From contig NZ_BANT01000022.1 in NCBI RefSeq assembly GCF_000333015.1, forward strand, positions 62,001 through 126,000: a stretch of DNA of 64,000 bases, written 5' to 3'. The position numbers and the translations under genes are program-made. The notes beneath the pieces were generated by a model. That model was not told the origin of the DNA. It made no database searches and saw only the letters and a list, made by a program, of their open reading frames with translations. The stretch is from Gordonia hirsuta DSM 44140 = NBRC 16056 (GTDB lineage: Bacteria; Actinomycetota; Actinomycetes; Mycobacteriales; Mycobacteriaceae). Positions 47,288 to 57,769 of the stretch are shown here, in pieces (the stretch's first letter is position 1; every line of letters starts with the position of its first letter).

Positions 47288-47938
47288 ATGACTTCCGGCA
47301 CCTCCGGTGCGCCCGGCTCCCCGGCGCCCCTGCTCCCCCGCAAGCGGCCGTCCCAGGAACGCAGTCGCCGCACCTTCAACGACATCCTCGCCGCAGCCCG
47401 GCAGGTTCTGATCGACGACGGCTTCGACTCGCTGACCTGCGAGCAGGTGGCCGCTCGCGCCGATGTTCCGATCGGCACCCTCTATCAGTACTTCGCGAAC
47501 AAGTATGTGATCGTCTGCGAACTCGATCGCGTCGACACCGCGAGCGTGCGCGATGAGCTGGCCGCATTCGCCACCGAGATCCCCTCGCTGGAGTGGCCTG
47601 CGCTGCTGGAGAAGTTCCTCGACCACCTGGCGTCGCTGTGGCGCACCGATCCCTCGCGCCGCGCGGTCTGGCTCGCGGTGCAGTCGACGCCGGCCACCCG
47701 CCTGACCGCATCGCTCAACGAGCAGATCCTGGCCGAGCAGGTGGCCCGGCTGCTAGCCCCGCTCACCCCCCGCCAGTCCCAGCGGCGGGAGATGATGTCG
47801 CAGGTGCTGGTCCACACCGCCTACTCCCTGCTGAGCTTCTCGGTGCAGGACGGTCACGACCACGAGCAGACCGTGCACGAACTCAAGCGCATGCTCGGGG
47901 GCTATCTGCTCCTGGAGGAGAACACCGACCGGGTCTGA
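47288..47938 (+). CDS. TetR/AcrR-family regulator
   Basis: 216 residues. Helix-turn-helix near residues 25-70 (FNDILAAARQVLIDDGF, CEQVAARADVPIGTLYQYFANK); the C-terminal domain is helical with no recognised ligand signature. It starts 20 nt after bcp and may be read with it. Nearby targets could be bcp, acpS/fas or itself; nothing in the sequence decides. The stop codon is inside a strong hairpin shared with acpS. Confidence 0.8.
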   Translation: MTSGTSGAPGSPAPLLPRKRPSQERSRRTFNDILAAARQVLIDDGFDSLTCEQVAARADVPIGTLYQYFANKYVIVCELDRVDTASVRDELAAFATEIPSLEWPALLEKFLDHLASLWRTDPSRRAVWLAVQSTPATRLTASLNEQILAEQVARLLAPLTPRQSQRREMMSQVLVHTAYSLLSFSVQDGHDHEQTVHELKRMLGGYLLLEENTDRV

Positions 47939-47956
47939 CACCGGCCGGTGTTCTCC
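47917..47956. terminator. Bidirectional hairpin between tetR and acpS
   Basis: Arms 47917-47932 and 47941-47956 form 16 bp with one mismatch and an 8-nt loop. The left arm covers the last codons of tetR. Being symmetrical, it may end transcription from both sides. Confidence 0.65.
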
Positions 47957-47972
47957 GCTGGATCTGCTCCGC

Positions 47973-48368
47973 CTACTCCCGCGTCTCCAGGATCGCCACC
48001 GCCGCGGCGGTGTTTCCGTCGTGGGTCAGTGAGACGTGGATGTCGACGTGACTCAGATACTTCGCCAGATCGCCGTGCAGACGCACCTTGGGCCGGCGCC
48101 AGTTGTCGGAGATGATCTCCACATCGTTCACCGCGGTCTCCGGCAGCACCGGCACCTGTGCGAATCGGCTCGACGACCACGCTTTGATGACCGCCTCACG
48201 CGCCGCCCAGCGCGCCGCCAGGTGCCGCGCGGGGTCCCCGGTCCGGGAATCGGCATCCCGCCGCTCCCCGACCCGGAAACTCATCGCGATGGTCGACCCC
48301 GGTTGCTCCAGCAGTTCAGCGAACTCGGGAACGTCGACGATGTCGAGTCCGATACCGACCACGCTCAT
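47973..48368 (-). CDS. acpS: Holo-[acyl-carrier-protein] synthase
   Basis: 131 residues. GLDIVDVPEF with the metal-binding Asp and ARWAAREAVIKAW with the second acidic residue and Lys are diagnostic. It transfers 4'-phosphopantetheine from CoA to the ACP serine of FAS-I, whose gene ends in a 4-nt overlap with this start, so synthase and activating enzyme are co-translated. The FAS-I here lacks its own phosphopantetheinyl-transferase domain, as in mycobacteria. Confidence 0.94.
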   Translation of the reverse strand: MSVVGIGLDIVDVPEFAELLEQPGSTIAMSFRVGERRDADSRTGDPARHLAARWAAREAVIKAWSSSRFAQVPVLPETAVNDVEIISDNWRRPKVRLHGDLAKYLSHVDIHVSLTHDGNTAAAVAILETRE

Positions 48369-51300
48369 CGAACAGCCCCCGCGGTGCCCGCAACGGCGGT
48401 CGCCGAGCCGGTGGCCGCATAGGCGCCCTCGGCGTCGAGCCGGACCTGCGGATCCAGCAGCAGGGCGGCCTCGGCGTCGTGCTCGTCAAGGTCCGCATCC
48501 AATCGGCGGTTCGGCGGGCGCTGGTAGGCCGACTCCACTCCGCACATCGCCTCCAGCAGGCGCTGGCGGCCGGTGCGCAGCCGCAGTGCGGACCGCTCCC
48601 GGTATTCGGCCCGCTGAGCATCGTCCAGCGAGGCGATGAAGGCCTCCGGATGCACCACGGCGATCAGCCCGGACACGTGCCCGAAGCCCAGCGAGGTCAG
48701 CAGACCCGCCTTCAGCCCGGACCGCTCGCCCAGCGCCAGCGGCTCGCGTGCCCACACCAGATGCGGATACTGCGCCATCTTCTCGTCGACGCAGTCGAGG
48801 CTGCGGTTGGGCGGGATGATCCCGTCGCGCAGCACCTGGCACAGACCGATCAGCTGGAAGGCGGCGGCACCGCCCTTGGCGTGGCCGGTCAGCGACTTCT
48901 GCGAGACGACGAACAGCGGTGCGCCGTCGCTGCGGCCGATCGCCGAGGCCAGCCGCTCGTGCAGCTCGGACTCGTTCGGATCGTTCGCCCGCGTCGAGGT
49001 GTCGTGTTTGGAGACGACGGCCACCTCGTCGGCGGTGACGCCGAGGGCCTCCAGCGACGCCGCCAGCGGCGAATCCTGCCCGCCGCGGGCCGCCCCCAGG
49101 GCACCCAGGCCGGGCGCCGGAATGGAGGTGTGCACACCGTCGCCGAAGCTCTGCGCCCAGGCGACGACGCCCAGCACCGGCAGTCCCATCTGGGCGGCCA
49201 CATCGCCGCGGGCCAGCAGTACCGTGCCACCGCCCGCCGATTCGACGAAGCCGCCGCGGCGCCGGTCGTTGGCCCGGGAGAAACGCCGGTCCTCGATACC
49301 GCGTGCGGTCATCGCCGCCGAATCGGCCGTGGCCGACATGTCGCCGAAGCCCACGATCCCCTCGATACCGAGGTCGTCGAAACCGCCGGCCACCGCGAAC
49401 AGCGCCTTGCCTAGGCGGATCTTGTCCACACCCTCCTCGACCGAGACGGCTGCGGTGGCGCAGGCGGCGACCGGGTGGATCATCGCCCCGTAGGAACCCA
49501 CATACGACTGGACCACGTGCGCGGCCACCACATTCGGCAGCGCCTCCTGCAGGATGTCGTTGGCCTTGGCCTCACCGAGCAGGGTGTCCACGTACAGCGA
49601 CCGCATGGAGGTCATCCCGCCCATGCCGGTGCCCTGCGTATTGGCGACCAGTCCGGGGTGCACCCAGCGCATCAGCTCGGCCGGGCTGAAGCCGGCGGTC
49701 AGGAAGGCATCCACGGTGGCCACCAGGTTCCACAATGCGACCCGGTCCACCGACTCGGCCATATCCGCGGACACACCCCAGCGCACCGGATCGAAACCGG
49801 TCGGGATCTGGCCGCCGACGGTGCGCGAGAGCTTCATCTGCCGCGGCACCCGGATCTCGGTGCCGGCCAGCCGGGTGACCGTCCAGTCACCGGTGTCGGC
49901 GTTGGCCCTGACCCGGGTGCGCTCGGGGTCGGCCGCGGCGAAGGCACGCGCCGCCGCCTCCGAGGGCACCGCGAAGCTCAGGTCCTCGTCCAGGAAGACC
50001 GACTCCAGCAGCGGCGCGGCGTTGTCGGTCATCGCACCGTCGTCGGCGTAGCGGCGGATGCCGCAGCGTTCGAGCACCTCGTCGTGATAGCGCTCGGCGA
50101 TGTCCTCCTCGGCGATCCGGTCACCGGTGGCCACGTCGTACCAGCCCGGTTTGGGAGCGGTGTCCCACTGCACCAGCCCGGTGTTCCAGGCCAGTTCCAG
50201 CACGCCGGCGGCCGACAGCTTCTCGTCGACCTCCATCTCGAACCGGGTGCGTGCCGATCCGTACGGCCCGACCTCGCCGGCACCGACGATGACCACCAGA
50301 TCCTCCGGGCGGGCATCGATCGGCGCCCAGTCGATCGGCGCGGGCAGTTCGGCACGGGCCGGGGCCGACAGCGCCGACACCAGCACCCCGTCCTCGTCCT
50401 CGGCGGAGTCCGCATCGGCGGTCGTCGGGTCGTCGCCGCCGGCCTGAGCCTGGTCGGCGATCGCCTTCAAATCGATCGAGGCAGGATCCAGGCCCGCGGT
50501 GAAGTCGGCCAGCAGCGGCGCGGTCCGGGCCGCCGAACGCTGTTCGACGCTGCACAGACCCAGCAGGTTCGCGGCCATCTCGTCGGTGCTCCAGGTCCGC
50601 ACCCCGGCGGCCTCGACGGCGTCGACCATCGGGTCGTTGCCGCCCATCAGCCCGGTGCCGCGCACCCAGCCGATCAGCGCATGCGCCAGGCTGGTGTGCC
50701 CGTTCCAGGAGTCCTCGGCCGACCAGCGGTTGATCACCGCGTCCAGGGCGGCCTTGCTCTCGGCATAGGCGCCGTCGCCGCCGAACATGCCGCGGTTGGG
50801 CGATCCGGGCAGCACCACGTGCAGCCGGGCGTCCAGGTCGTGGTCGGCGCCGATGGCCGACAGGCCGCCGATCAGCCGTTCCACCGACCAGAGCAGCACC
50901 TTCATCTCCAGTTCGGCGCGCGCACCGGCGTCGGTGAGGTCACCGGCCACCCGCGGTGCGGCGAACGGGAACAGCAGCGTCGGCGCCATGACCGGCTTGA
51001 CCACCACGGTGCTCGCCCCCAGGTTCTCGGTCTGCTCGCTGCCCAGCCATTCGACCAGTGCGTCGACGTCGGTATAGGCCGCCATATTGGCCGGCACCAC
51101 CCACAGTGCGGCACCGGCGCGGGCGTGCTCGCGGTAGAGCTGCTTGTAGAAGGCCAGCCGCTCGCCGTTGAGCCGGGAGGTGGTGGCGACCACGGTCGCC
51201 CCACCGGCCAGCAGCCTGCTGGTCACGGCCGCGGCGATCGAGCCTGCCGAGGCCCCGGTGACCACGGCGATGTCGTCGGCGAACTCGCCGGGTTCGGCGA

Positions 51301-54300
51301 CCATCGCGGCCTGCGCGATCGCCGCATACAGCCGGGCGTGCGCATCGGCACCGGTCTGCTCGGCGCGTCGGCGCCACCAGGAAGCGTGCTCGGCGACGGT
51401 CTGCCCGGCGCCGGTGAACCCGGCCGTGGCGATCTGGTCGAGTTCGTCCTCGGGGCGCAGCCAGATGATCGCCAGATCCTCGCGGGCGCTGGCCCACCGA
51501 TCGTCGATCAGCACGGCGCGGTCGGCGTCGAAGGCGGGGGCGACGGTGCGCTGCCAGTCCGAACCCAGTTCGGCGCTGACCCGGTCGGCCAGCACCGCGG
51601 CATCCGGGTCGGCTTCGGGAGTCGACTCGGTGTCGGTGAGCCCCAGTTTGGCCAGCACGGTCTGCGCCGCCGTCGCCAGCACCCCGTCGGGGCCGGTCAC
51701 CTGATCGGCGAACTCGCCGAGGGCGGCGGCATCGACCGCAGCGCCCCCGCCGGTGGCGGCCACCGGAAGTTCGACGGCGATGCCGCGGGCGGTACCGACA
51801 CGGCGCACAGCGCGGTCGATGACCCCGTCCAGGCCGTCGGTGTTGGTCACCGGACCGTCGAGCAGATCGCCCAGATCACCGCCGCGGACGCTGGCCCCGT
51901 CCCGGGTGCCCAGCGCCAGTGCGACCAGCGCGTGCTGCGCCCACCCGGCACCCAGCTGCCAGTCGCCGGTCACCCGGTCGATGACATACGACTGCCGCTT
52001 GCCCAGCGGGCCGGCCACCTTGCGGAACTGATCGGCGACCGCATCGGTGAGGACCTCGCCGAGCGGCCGGTAGCCGCGGGCGAGCGAATCGACCTGCGCG
52101 GACAGCGCGGCCATATCCGCTTCGGCGGCACCGTCGATCGCACCGAGCCCCAGTTCGGCGCCGATGTCGAGCAGCAACTGGTTGCGGCGCGAGGAGACGC
52201 CGTCGCACAGTGCCTCGATGGTGTCGACCGCGCCGATCTGGTCGGTGCGCATCTTGGTCCACAGCGCGATCACCGAGCGGACCGCATCGGTCGGGGTGAA
52301 GACGATGTCGTCGGGACGCGGACCGGTCGCCGCAGCGGTCGGTGCCGCCGCGACGGGGGCGGCCGCCGGTGCGGCAGGAGTCTGGTCAGCGGCCGGAGCC
52401 TGTTCGACGACGTCCTCGACCGGCTCGACACCGGCATCCTGGGCCACCAGCAGATCGGCATCGCTCTCGGCGTTGAGCACTTCGGCGCTCACGGTGGCGT
52501 AATCGGGCAGCCGCAGAGTGTTGCGGGCCAGCCCGACCAGCGTCGGCGCGTTCTTGACGCCCACCTCGACGAAGCGCTGGGTGCCCAGGCCACCCTGCTC
52601 GGGGGCGCTGAACAGCAGGTCCTGCGTCTCGATCCAGCGGACCGGACTGGCGAACTGCCAGGCCAGCAGTTCGATCAGCAGCACCCGCGTTAGCTCGGCC
52701 GGCCGCTGCGACCAGGACTGCCAGTCGGCCAGCACCTGCTCGAGCGGTTCGGACGGCACCAGATCGGCGATCTCCTGCACGAAGTCGCGTTCGAGATTGA
52801 ACAGGCGCGGCACCAGGTTCGGGATGTAGTGACCGACCAGGATCTCCGGGTCGATCTGGGCCGGCAGCAGCGCCTCGAGTTTGCCGCGGAACTCCGGCAC
52901 TCCGGCGCGCAGCACCGTCGAGTGGAAGGGCACGTCGATGCCGGGCACCAGAATGAACGCGCGCTTGCCACCGAATTCGGCGACGCGGCGTTCGATCTCG
53001 GTCTGCAGCGCCGCCAGACCGGCGACGGTGCCGGCGATCGCATACTGCGAACCCAGCAGGTTGAGGTTGACCACCTCCAGGAACTCCCCGGCCTGCTCAC
53101 CGATACCGGTGACGAAGGCGATCACCTCGTCGTCGGCCAGTCCGAACTGGCTCGGCCGGATCGCGGCCATGCGGTAGTCGCTGCGACCCTGCGCGTCTCG
53201 GGGCACCAGGTGGTGCATGGCGCTGCCCCGCTGGAAGACCACTTCCAGGACCGCTTCCAGCGGCAGCACACCGGCGCACGCGGCCAGCGCATTGTATTCG
53301 CCGACCGAGTGGCCACAGGTGATCGCGCCGTCGACGAAGCCGCCGGCCTCGCGCAGTTCGGCGACCTGCGCCACACCCAGGGTGGCCATGGCGACCTGCG
53401 TGAACTGCGTCAAGAACAGCACCCCGTCGGGATGGTGGTAGGTGACGCCGTCGGCGACCAGGGTGGTCGGGTTGTCCCGGACCACGGCCAGGATCGAGAA
53501 GCCCAGTGCCTTGCGGGTGTGCGCATCGGCCCGGTCCCAGACCTTGCGGGCGGCCTTGCTGCGCGAGCGCGCGGCCAGGCCCATCCCCTTGCTCTGGATG
53601 CCCTGTCCGGGGAAGGCGTAGACGGTGCGGGGTGCGGCCAGCAGTGCCGTCGCGGCCATCACCAGCTCGTCACCGACCTTGGCGGTCACCTCGACCACCT
53701 CGCGGCCGGCATCCATGCCGACACGGTCGATCCGGACGGTGATCTCATCACCGAGCCGGACCATGCCCAAGAAGCGTGCGGTCCAACCCAGGATCGCCCG
53801 CGGCGACGGCAGCGGAGTCTCCCGGTCGGCGGCGGTGAGGACCTGCTGGGCGGCGGCCGAGAGCCACATCCCGTGCACGATCGGCTCACCGAGCCCGGCC
53901 AGCCGGGCCGCCAGCACATCGGTGTGGATCGGGTTGCGGTCGCCGGAGACCACGGCGAAGCCGGTCATCTCCGCCGGCGCCTCGATGGTGGTGGTGCGCA
54001 CGTGCTTGCGGGTGCCGGACCGTTCGCCGTCCGCGGCACCGCCGGCCCGGACCGGATCGGTCAGGTCGGCATCGCCGCTGCGTCCGCGGATCGCAAAGCG
54101 CTCGGTCAAGGTGGCGATCGACTCCCCGGCCGGGCCGGTCACCTCGATGCCGACCTCGACCACGCGCCCGGCTGAGCTGTCGTAGACCTCGCCCAGGCGG
54201 GCCTGCACCGTCAGTTCGGTGTCCTCGGCCGGGATCTGCCCGGTCAGCGCGACGGCGTGGTCCAGGTGCACCAGATCCAGCAGTCCCTCCACCACCGGAA

Positions 54301-57300
54301 TCCCGGCCTCGGTGGTCGCCGCCCCCAGCACCGAGAACACGGCCGGCCAGCAGGCGGTCACCAGGGTGTCGGGCACCGCGAAGCCCAGCGGCTGCGCCGG
54401 GGTGACGGGTGCCAGGTGCATCGGCAGGCTGTTGGCGGTGACGCCGCTGTGATCGGCGACCGAGTCGGCCGACCATCCCACCGTGGCGGTGACGACACCG
54501 TCGTCGACCGGGTTCAGGCTTCCGCCGGCGGCGACGGTCAGCAGTTGACGCATCGCGGTGGCGGCCTCGGTGACACCGACGCTGGGCACCGCGCCGTCCA
54601 GGCAGGCGGCGCCGACCGAGATCGGGATGCGCACCGCGGTGCCGGCGACCGGGACCGACAATTCGAAGGAGGCCGGGTAGCTGCCGGCCTGGGAGGTCAG
54701 GGTCAGTTCGGCACCGGTCGGGCGGTGCTCGGCGAACTGACCGTCGTACACCTCCCAGCCGTCGGGGCTGCCCAGCATGGCGACCGGATTGGCGACGATG
54801 CGCCCGGCCCAGGAGACATCCGCCGATTCGATGAGGAGGGTCAGCGGACCCGCCGAGGGAACCTGGCCGGTGCGCCGCCGTCCGTCGGCGGGCCAGGCGT
54901 GTTCCCCGTCGGTCCGCAGGGTCTCGATGACGTGGTTCTCGAAGCGGTCGAGCAGCTCGCCGACCGGCTCGTCGACGCGGGTGATCCCGGCGACCGAGAC
55001 CGGTCCGGGGATGATGCACACCTCATCGGCGCCGTAGCGCGGATCGTGGGCCTGCCACAGCGAGTCGCTGCGCCACCAGCGGCGCACATCCTTGTCGATC
55101 ACCGGCACAAAGTTGACCGGCTTGCCGGGGGTGCGGCACAGCTCCAGGAAGAAGGCGACATCGGCCGGGTGCAGCACGTCCTGGTCGATCTGCGGGTAGG
55201 CCGCTCCCAGCGCCAGGATCGCCGCATGCGGGTTGGCCACCTCGTCGTCGAACAGGGAGACAAAGGTACCGGTGTCCTGCGGGTGCATGCGCGCCTCGGT
55301 GCGGCGCAGCATCTCGGTGAAGCGCTGCTCCCAGGTGATATCGGCCCAGGGCAGGGGGTCGCCGTCGGCCTCACCGACGGCCAGGTCGGCATAGCGGGTC
55401 AGCCACTGGCGGTAGGTCATGGTGTCGACGTCGCCGAAGTAGGGCTTGGCCGTACCGGCCATCGCCTCGATGATCTCGGCGCGCCGCTCCTGCACCGCCG
55501 CACCGTCCCCGGCCACCTCGTCGAGCAGCCGGCCGCAGCGCGAGGCGGTGTTGTCGATCTCGTGGATATCGGCTCCCAGCTGGCTGCGCCCCGAGGCCAT
55601 GCCGGCCTCGCTGTGGCCGGCGCCGATCCACTCCTCGCAGCCGCGGGTATCGGCGAGCAGCTGCTTGACCTCCGGCGCGGTGGTGGCTTCGAGGGTGGCC
55701 ATCGCCGCGGTCCCGATCAGGATGCCGTCCAGCGGCATCAGCGGGTATCCGTGCCGGGCCGACCAGTGGCCGGTCAGGTAGTCGGCGGCCCGCTCGGGGG
55801 TACCGATGCCGCCGCCGACGCAGAGCACCACGTTGGGACGGTCGCGCAGCTGCCCGTAGGTGGCCAGCAGCAGATCGTCCAGGTCTTCCCACGAGTGGTG
55901 CCCGCCGGCGCGGCCGCCCTCGACCTGCACGATGATCGGGAATTCGGGGACCTCGTTGGCGATCCGGATCACCGCGCGGATCTGCTCGATGGTGCCCGGT
56001 TTGAAGGCGACATAGTGCAGCCGCGCCTCGTTCAGCTCGGCGACCAGCGCGACCGCCTCGTCCAGTTCGGGGATGCCGGCAGTGATGATCACCCCGTCCA
56101 GCGGAGCACCGGTGCCGCGGGCCTTCTGGACCAGGCGCTTACCGCCCACCTGCAGCTTCCACAGGTAGGGGTCCAGGAACAGCGAGTTGAACTGGACCTC
56201 CCGGCCCGGTTCGAGCAATTCGGTGAGCCGAGCCAGATTGTCGGCGAAGATCTGCTCGGTCACCTGGCCGCCGCCGGCCCATTCGGCCCAGTGTCCGGCA
56301 TTGGCCGCCGCGGCGACGATGGCCGGATCCACGGTGGTCGGGGTCATCCCGGCGAGCATCATCGGCGAGCGGCCGGTCAGCCGGGTGAACGGAGTGTCCA
56401 CCACCGTGCGGCCGTCGGGCAGTTCGGCCAGCCGCGGCGCGTACAGCGCCCACGGCGCCGAGACCTCCGGGACGTTCCCGGGAACAAAGAGATTGCGCTG
56501 CCCCCCGCGCGTGGCGACCGGGACCGCACCGATCCCCTGCCCGCGGACCAGCGACGCGGACAGGCGGGTGGCGACATCACCGGGTCCGAAGTCCAGCAGC
56601 CACCGGGCGCCGCTGGCGACCACCTCGGCCACCTCGGCCACCCAGTCGACGTGCTTGACCAGGATCGCGTCGGCGTATCGGTGAGCCAGCGCCGGATCGA
56701 GTCCGATCCGCTGTGCCCACTCGGTCACCAGGGCCACGCCCGGCAGCATGTCCGGATGGTGGAAGGGCACCGTGGTCATCACGTTCTCGAAGACCGGAGC
56801 GAACGGCGAGCCGCCGGTGAGCTTGCGCTTGTGCTCATCGGCCGAGATCGCCGCCTCCTGCTCGCACAGCGCCTGGAACGCGGCCAGCTGCCGCGGGGCA
56901 CCCGACAGCACGACGGCGCGCCGCGAATTGTGCACCGCGATGGTCGGGGCCCCGATCCGCTGGGCGGCGGGCAGCTGGGCGACGTACCGGGCCAGCAGGA
57001 CCTCCACCTCGCGCGGGCGGACCTGCGAGATCGACAGCATCGGCGAGACCTCGGCGGTCCCGGCCAGTCCGTGGCGCCGGGCCGTCAGTGCGGCGGCGGC
57101 ACCGATCAACTGTGCCAGGGCCAGCAGCTGGGCATCGTCGGCGTCGCGGGGGGTGCCGTCCACGGCGAGCGCTTCGGTGGCCAGGGCTCCCTGGGAGTGG
57201 CCCAGCAGCGCGATGGGCGGCACCTGTGCGGTGTCGAGGCCCTGTTTGGCAATCGAGGCGATGGTGGCCAGCTGGGTCAGCAGCACACCCGGCAGCGACA

Positions 57301-57634
57301 CGGTGACTTCGGCCAGTTCCCGTTCACCGGGGACCGCACGATCCTCGTCCAGGCCCCGCAGCCAGGTGATCGGGTCGAACGGCCGGGCGCCGGCCCGGGC
57401 CAGTTCGTGGGCCACCGGCGCGAGCAATGCGGCCGCCGCGGCGACCACGTCGTTCAGCTCCGACTCCAGATCGGCGTCGATGGCCACCTCGGTCAGCGTC
57501 GGCAGCCAGGCTCCACCCTGACCGCCGAAGCAGACGGCGAAGGCTTCGCCCTGGACGAGACGGTCGAGCAGACTCGGTTCCGGTGCTGCGGTGTGGTCGT
57601 TACGCGAACTGGAACGGAACTGATCGAGGGTCAC
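48365..57634 (-). CDS. fas: Type I fatty acid synthase
   Basis: 3089 residues, one chain with all catalytic domains in the actinobacterial order: acetyltransferase (LLGHSQGALATEAL, Ser near 147), enoyl reductase (FMN type; GGRAGGHHSWEDL near 582), dehydratase (DRNPIHTDVLAARL near 1235), malonyl/palmitoyl transferase (CGHSVGEYNALAA near 1443), ACP (GVSSRRNQLLLDIGAELG, phosphopantetheine Ser near 1814), ketoreductase (VTGASAGSIAAAV near 2132) and ketosynthase (HPVAACATAAVS, Cys near 2725). It makes C16-C18 and longer acyl-CoAs that feed lipids and mycolates. An Ala/Pro linker precedes the ACP. GTG start with AGGAGAG upstream. Co-transcribed with acpS; a good promoter with palindromes lies about 110 nt upstream. 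Confidence 0.98.
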   Translation of the reverse strand: MTLDQFRSSSRNDHTAAPEPSLLDRLVQGEAFAVCFGGQGGAWLPTLTEVAIDADLESELNDVVAAAAALLAPVAHELARAGARPFDPITWLRGLDEDRAVPGERELAEVTVSLPGVLLTQLATIASIAKQGLDTAQVPPIALLGHSQGALATEALAVDGTPRDADDAQLLALAQLIGAAAALTARRHGLAGTAEVSPMLSISQVRPREVEVLLARYVAQLPAAQRIGAPTIAVHNSRRAVVLSGAPRQLAAFQALCEQEAAISADEHKRKLTGGSPFAPVFENVMTTVPFHHPDMLPGVALVTEWAQRIGLDPALAHRYADAILVKHVDWVAEVAEVVASGARWLLDFGPGDVATRLSASLVRGQGIGAVPVATRGGQRNLFVPGNVPEVSAPWALYAPRLAELPDGRTVVDTPFTRLTGRSPMMLAGMTPTTVDPAIVAAAANAGHWAEWAGGGQVTEQIFADNLARLTELLEPGREVQFNSLFLDPYLWKLQVGGKRLVQKARGTGAPLDGVIITAGIPELDEAVALVAELNEARLHYVAFKPGTIEQIRAVIRIANEVPEFPIIVQVEGGRAGGHHSWEDLDDLLLATYGQLRDRPNVVLCVGGGIGTPERAADYLTGHWSARHGYPLMPLDGILIGTAAMATLEATTAPEVKQLLADTRGCEEWIGAGHSEAGMASGRSQLGADIHEIDNTASRCGRLLDEVAGDGAAVQERRAEIIEAMAGTAKPYFGDVDTMTYRQWLTRYADLAVGEADGDPLPWADITWEQRFTEMLRRTEARMHPQDTGTFVSLFDDEVANPHAAILALGAAYPQIDQDVLHPADVAFFLELCRTPGKPVNFVPVIDKDVRRWWRSDSLWQAHDPRYGADEVCIIPGPVSVAGITRVDEPVGELLDRFENHVIETLRTDGEHAWPADGRRRTGQVPSAGPLTLLIESADVSWAGRIVANPVAMLGSPDGWEVYDGQFAEHRPTGAELTLTSQAGSYPASFELSVPVAGTAVRIPISVGAACLDGAVPSVGVTEAATAMRQLLTVAAGGSLNPVDDGVVTATVGWSADSVADHSGVTANSLPMHLAPVTPAQPLGFAVPDTLVTACWPAVFSVLGAATTEAGIPVVEGLLDLVHLDHAVALTGQIPAEDTELTVQARLGEVYDSSAGRVVEVGIEVTGPAGESIATLTERFAIRGRSGDADLTDPVRAGGAADGERSGTRKHVRTTTIEAPAEMTGFAVVSGDRNPIHTDVLAARLAGLGEPIVHGMWLSAAAQQVLTAADRETPLPSPRAILGWTARFLGMVRLGDEITVRIDRVGMDAGREVVEVTAKVGDELVMAATALLAAPRTVYAFPGQGIQSKGMGLAARSRSKAARKVWDRADAHTRKALGFSILAVVRDNPTTLVADGVTYHHPDGVLFLTQFTQVAMATLGVAQVAELREAGGFVDGAITCGHSVGEYNALAACAGVLPLEAVLEVVFQRGSAMHHLVPRDAQGRSDYRMAAIRPSQFGLADDEVIAFVTGIGEQAGEFLEVVNLNLLGSQYAIAGTVAGLAALQTEIERRVAEFGGKRAFILVPGIDVPFHSTVLRAGVPEFRGKLEALLPAQIDPEILVGHYIPNLVPRLFNLERDFVQEIADLVPSEPLEQVLADWQSWSQRPAELTRVLLIELLAWQFASPVRWIETQDLLFSAPEQGGLGTQRFVEVGVKNAPTLVGLARNTLRLPDYATVSAEVLNAESDADLLVAQDAGVEPVEDVVEQAPAADQTPAAPAAAPVAAAPTAAATGPRPDDIVFTPTDAVRSVIALWTKMRTDQIGAVDTIEALCDGVSSRRNQLLLDIGAELGLGAIDGAAEADMAALSAQVDSLARGYRPLGEVLTDAVADQFRKVAGPLGKRQSYVIDRVTGDWQLGAGWAQHALVALALGTRDGASVRGGDLGDLLDGPVTNTDGLDGVIDRAVRRVGTARGIAVELPVAATGGGAAVDAAALGEFADQVTGPDGVLATAAQTVLAKLGLTDTESTPEADPDAAVLADRVSAELGSDWQRTVAPAFDADRAVLIDDRWASAREDLAIIWLRPEDELDQIATAGFTGAGQTVAEHASWWRRRAEQTGADAHARLYAAIAQAAMVAEPGEFADDIAVVTGASAGSIAAAVTSRLLAGGATVVATTSRLNGERLAFYKQLYREHARAGAALWVVPANMAAYTDVDALVEWLGSEQTENLGASTVVVKPVMAPTLLFPFAAPRVAGDLTDAGARAELEMKVLLWSVERLIGGLSAIGADHDLDARLHVVLPGSPNRGMFGGDGAYAESKAALDAVINRWSAEDSWNGHTSLAHALIGWVRGTGLMGGNDPMVDAVEAAGVRTWSTDEMAANLLGLCSVEQRSAARTAPLLADFTAGLDPASIDLKAIADQAQAGGDDPTTADADSAEDEDGVLVSALSAPARAELPAPIDWAPIDARPEDLVVIVGAGEVGPYGSARTRFEMEVDEKLSAAGVLELAWNTGLVQWDTAPKPGWYDVATGDRIAEEDIAERYHDEVLERCGIRRYADDGAMTDNAAPLLESVFLDEDLSFAVPSEAAARAFAAADPERTRVRANADTGDWTVTRLAGTEIRVPRQMKLSRTVGGQIPTGFDPVRWGVSADMAESVDRVALWNLVATVDAFLTAGFSPAELMRWVHPGLVANTQGTGMGGMTSMRSLYVDTLLGEAKANDILQEALPNVVAAHVVQSYVGSYGAMIHPVAACATAAVSVEEGVDKIRLGKALFAVAGGFDDLGIEGIVGFGDMSATADSAAMTARGIEDRRFSRANDRRRGGFVESAGGGTVLLARGDVAAQMGLPVLGVVAWAQSFGDGVHTSIPAPGLGALGAARGGQDSPLAASLEALGVTADEVAVVSKHDTSTRANDPNESELHERLASAIGRSDGAPLFVVSQKSLTGHAKGGAAAFQLIGLCQVLRDGIIPPNRSLDCVDEKMAQYPHLVWAREPLALGERSGLKAGLLTSLGFGHVSGLIAVVHPEAFIASLDDAQRAEYRERSALRLRTGRQRLLEAMCGVESAYQRPPNRRLDADLDEHDAEAALLLDPQVRLDAEGAYAATGSATAVAGTAGAVR

Positions 57635-57706
57635 AAGCTCTCCTGGGGGTGCACGGAAAAGGGCGAACGACGGCGCGCGTCGACCGGTCCATCATGGCAC
57701 TCAAAT

Positions 57707-57722
57707 ATGAGGCTTCCCTCAT
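57707..57722. promoter_or_regulatory. Palindrome in the fas leader
   Basis: ATGAGG (57707-57712), CTTC, CCTCAT (57717-57722). Perfect 6-bp arms, downstream of the predicted fas start site. Confidence 0.45.
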
Positions 57723-57725
57723 GTT

Positions 57726-57744
57726 TACCTCCGACCCGGAGGTA
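57726..57744. promoter_or_regulatory. Palindromic operator candidate over the fas start site
   Basis: TACCTCC (57726-57732), GACCC, GGAGGTA (57738-57744). Perfect 7-bp arms that cover the predicted transcription start and the edge of the -10 box, the usual place for a repressor of a biosynthetic operon. Confidence 0.55.
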
Positions 57745-57769
57745 TACCCACTGGTAGAACGACGAGTAA
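57741..57769 (-). promoter_or_regulatory. Promoter of fas-acpS
   Basis: On the minus strand TTACTC (plus 57764-57769) and TATACC (plus 57741-57746) are exactly 17 nt apart. The start would be near 57734, a leader of about 100 nt. An AAGCGCTT palindrome (57768-57775) touches the -35 box. Confidence 0.6.

Noticed and set aside
49475-52693. Plus-strand open frame of 1072 codons opposite fas
   Set aside because: Shadow of the fas reading frame, with the same Arg/Gly/His-rich composition and no domain.
54257-57757. Plus-strand open frame of 1166 codons opposite fas
   Set aside because: High-GC third positions create long antisense frames. Its product is low-complexity (Gly, Arg, Gln, His) with no family resemblance, and the minus strand encodes FAS-I with all domains.
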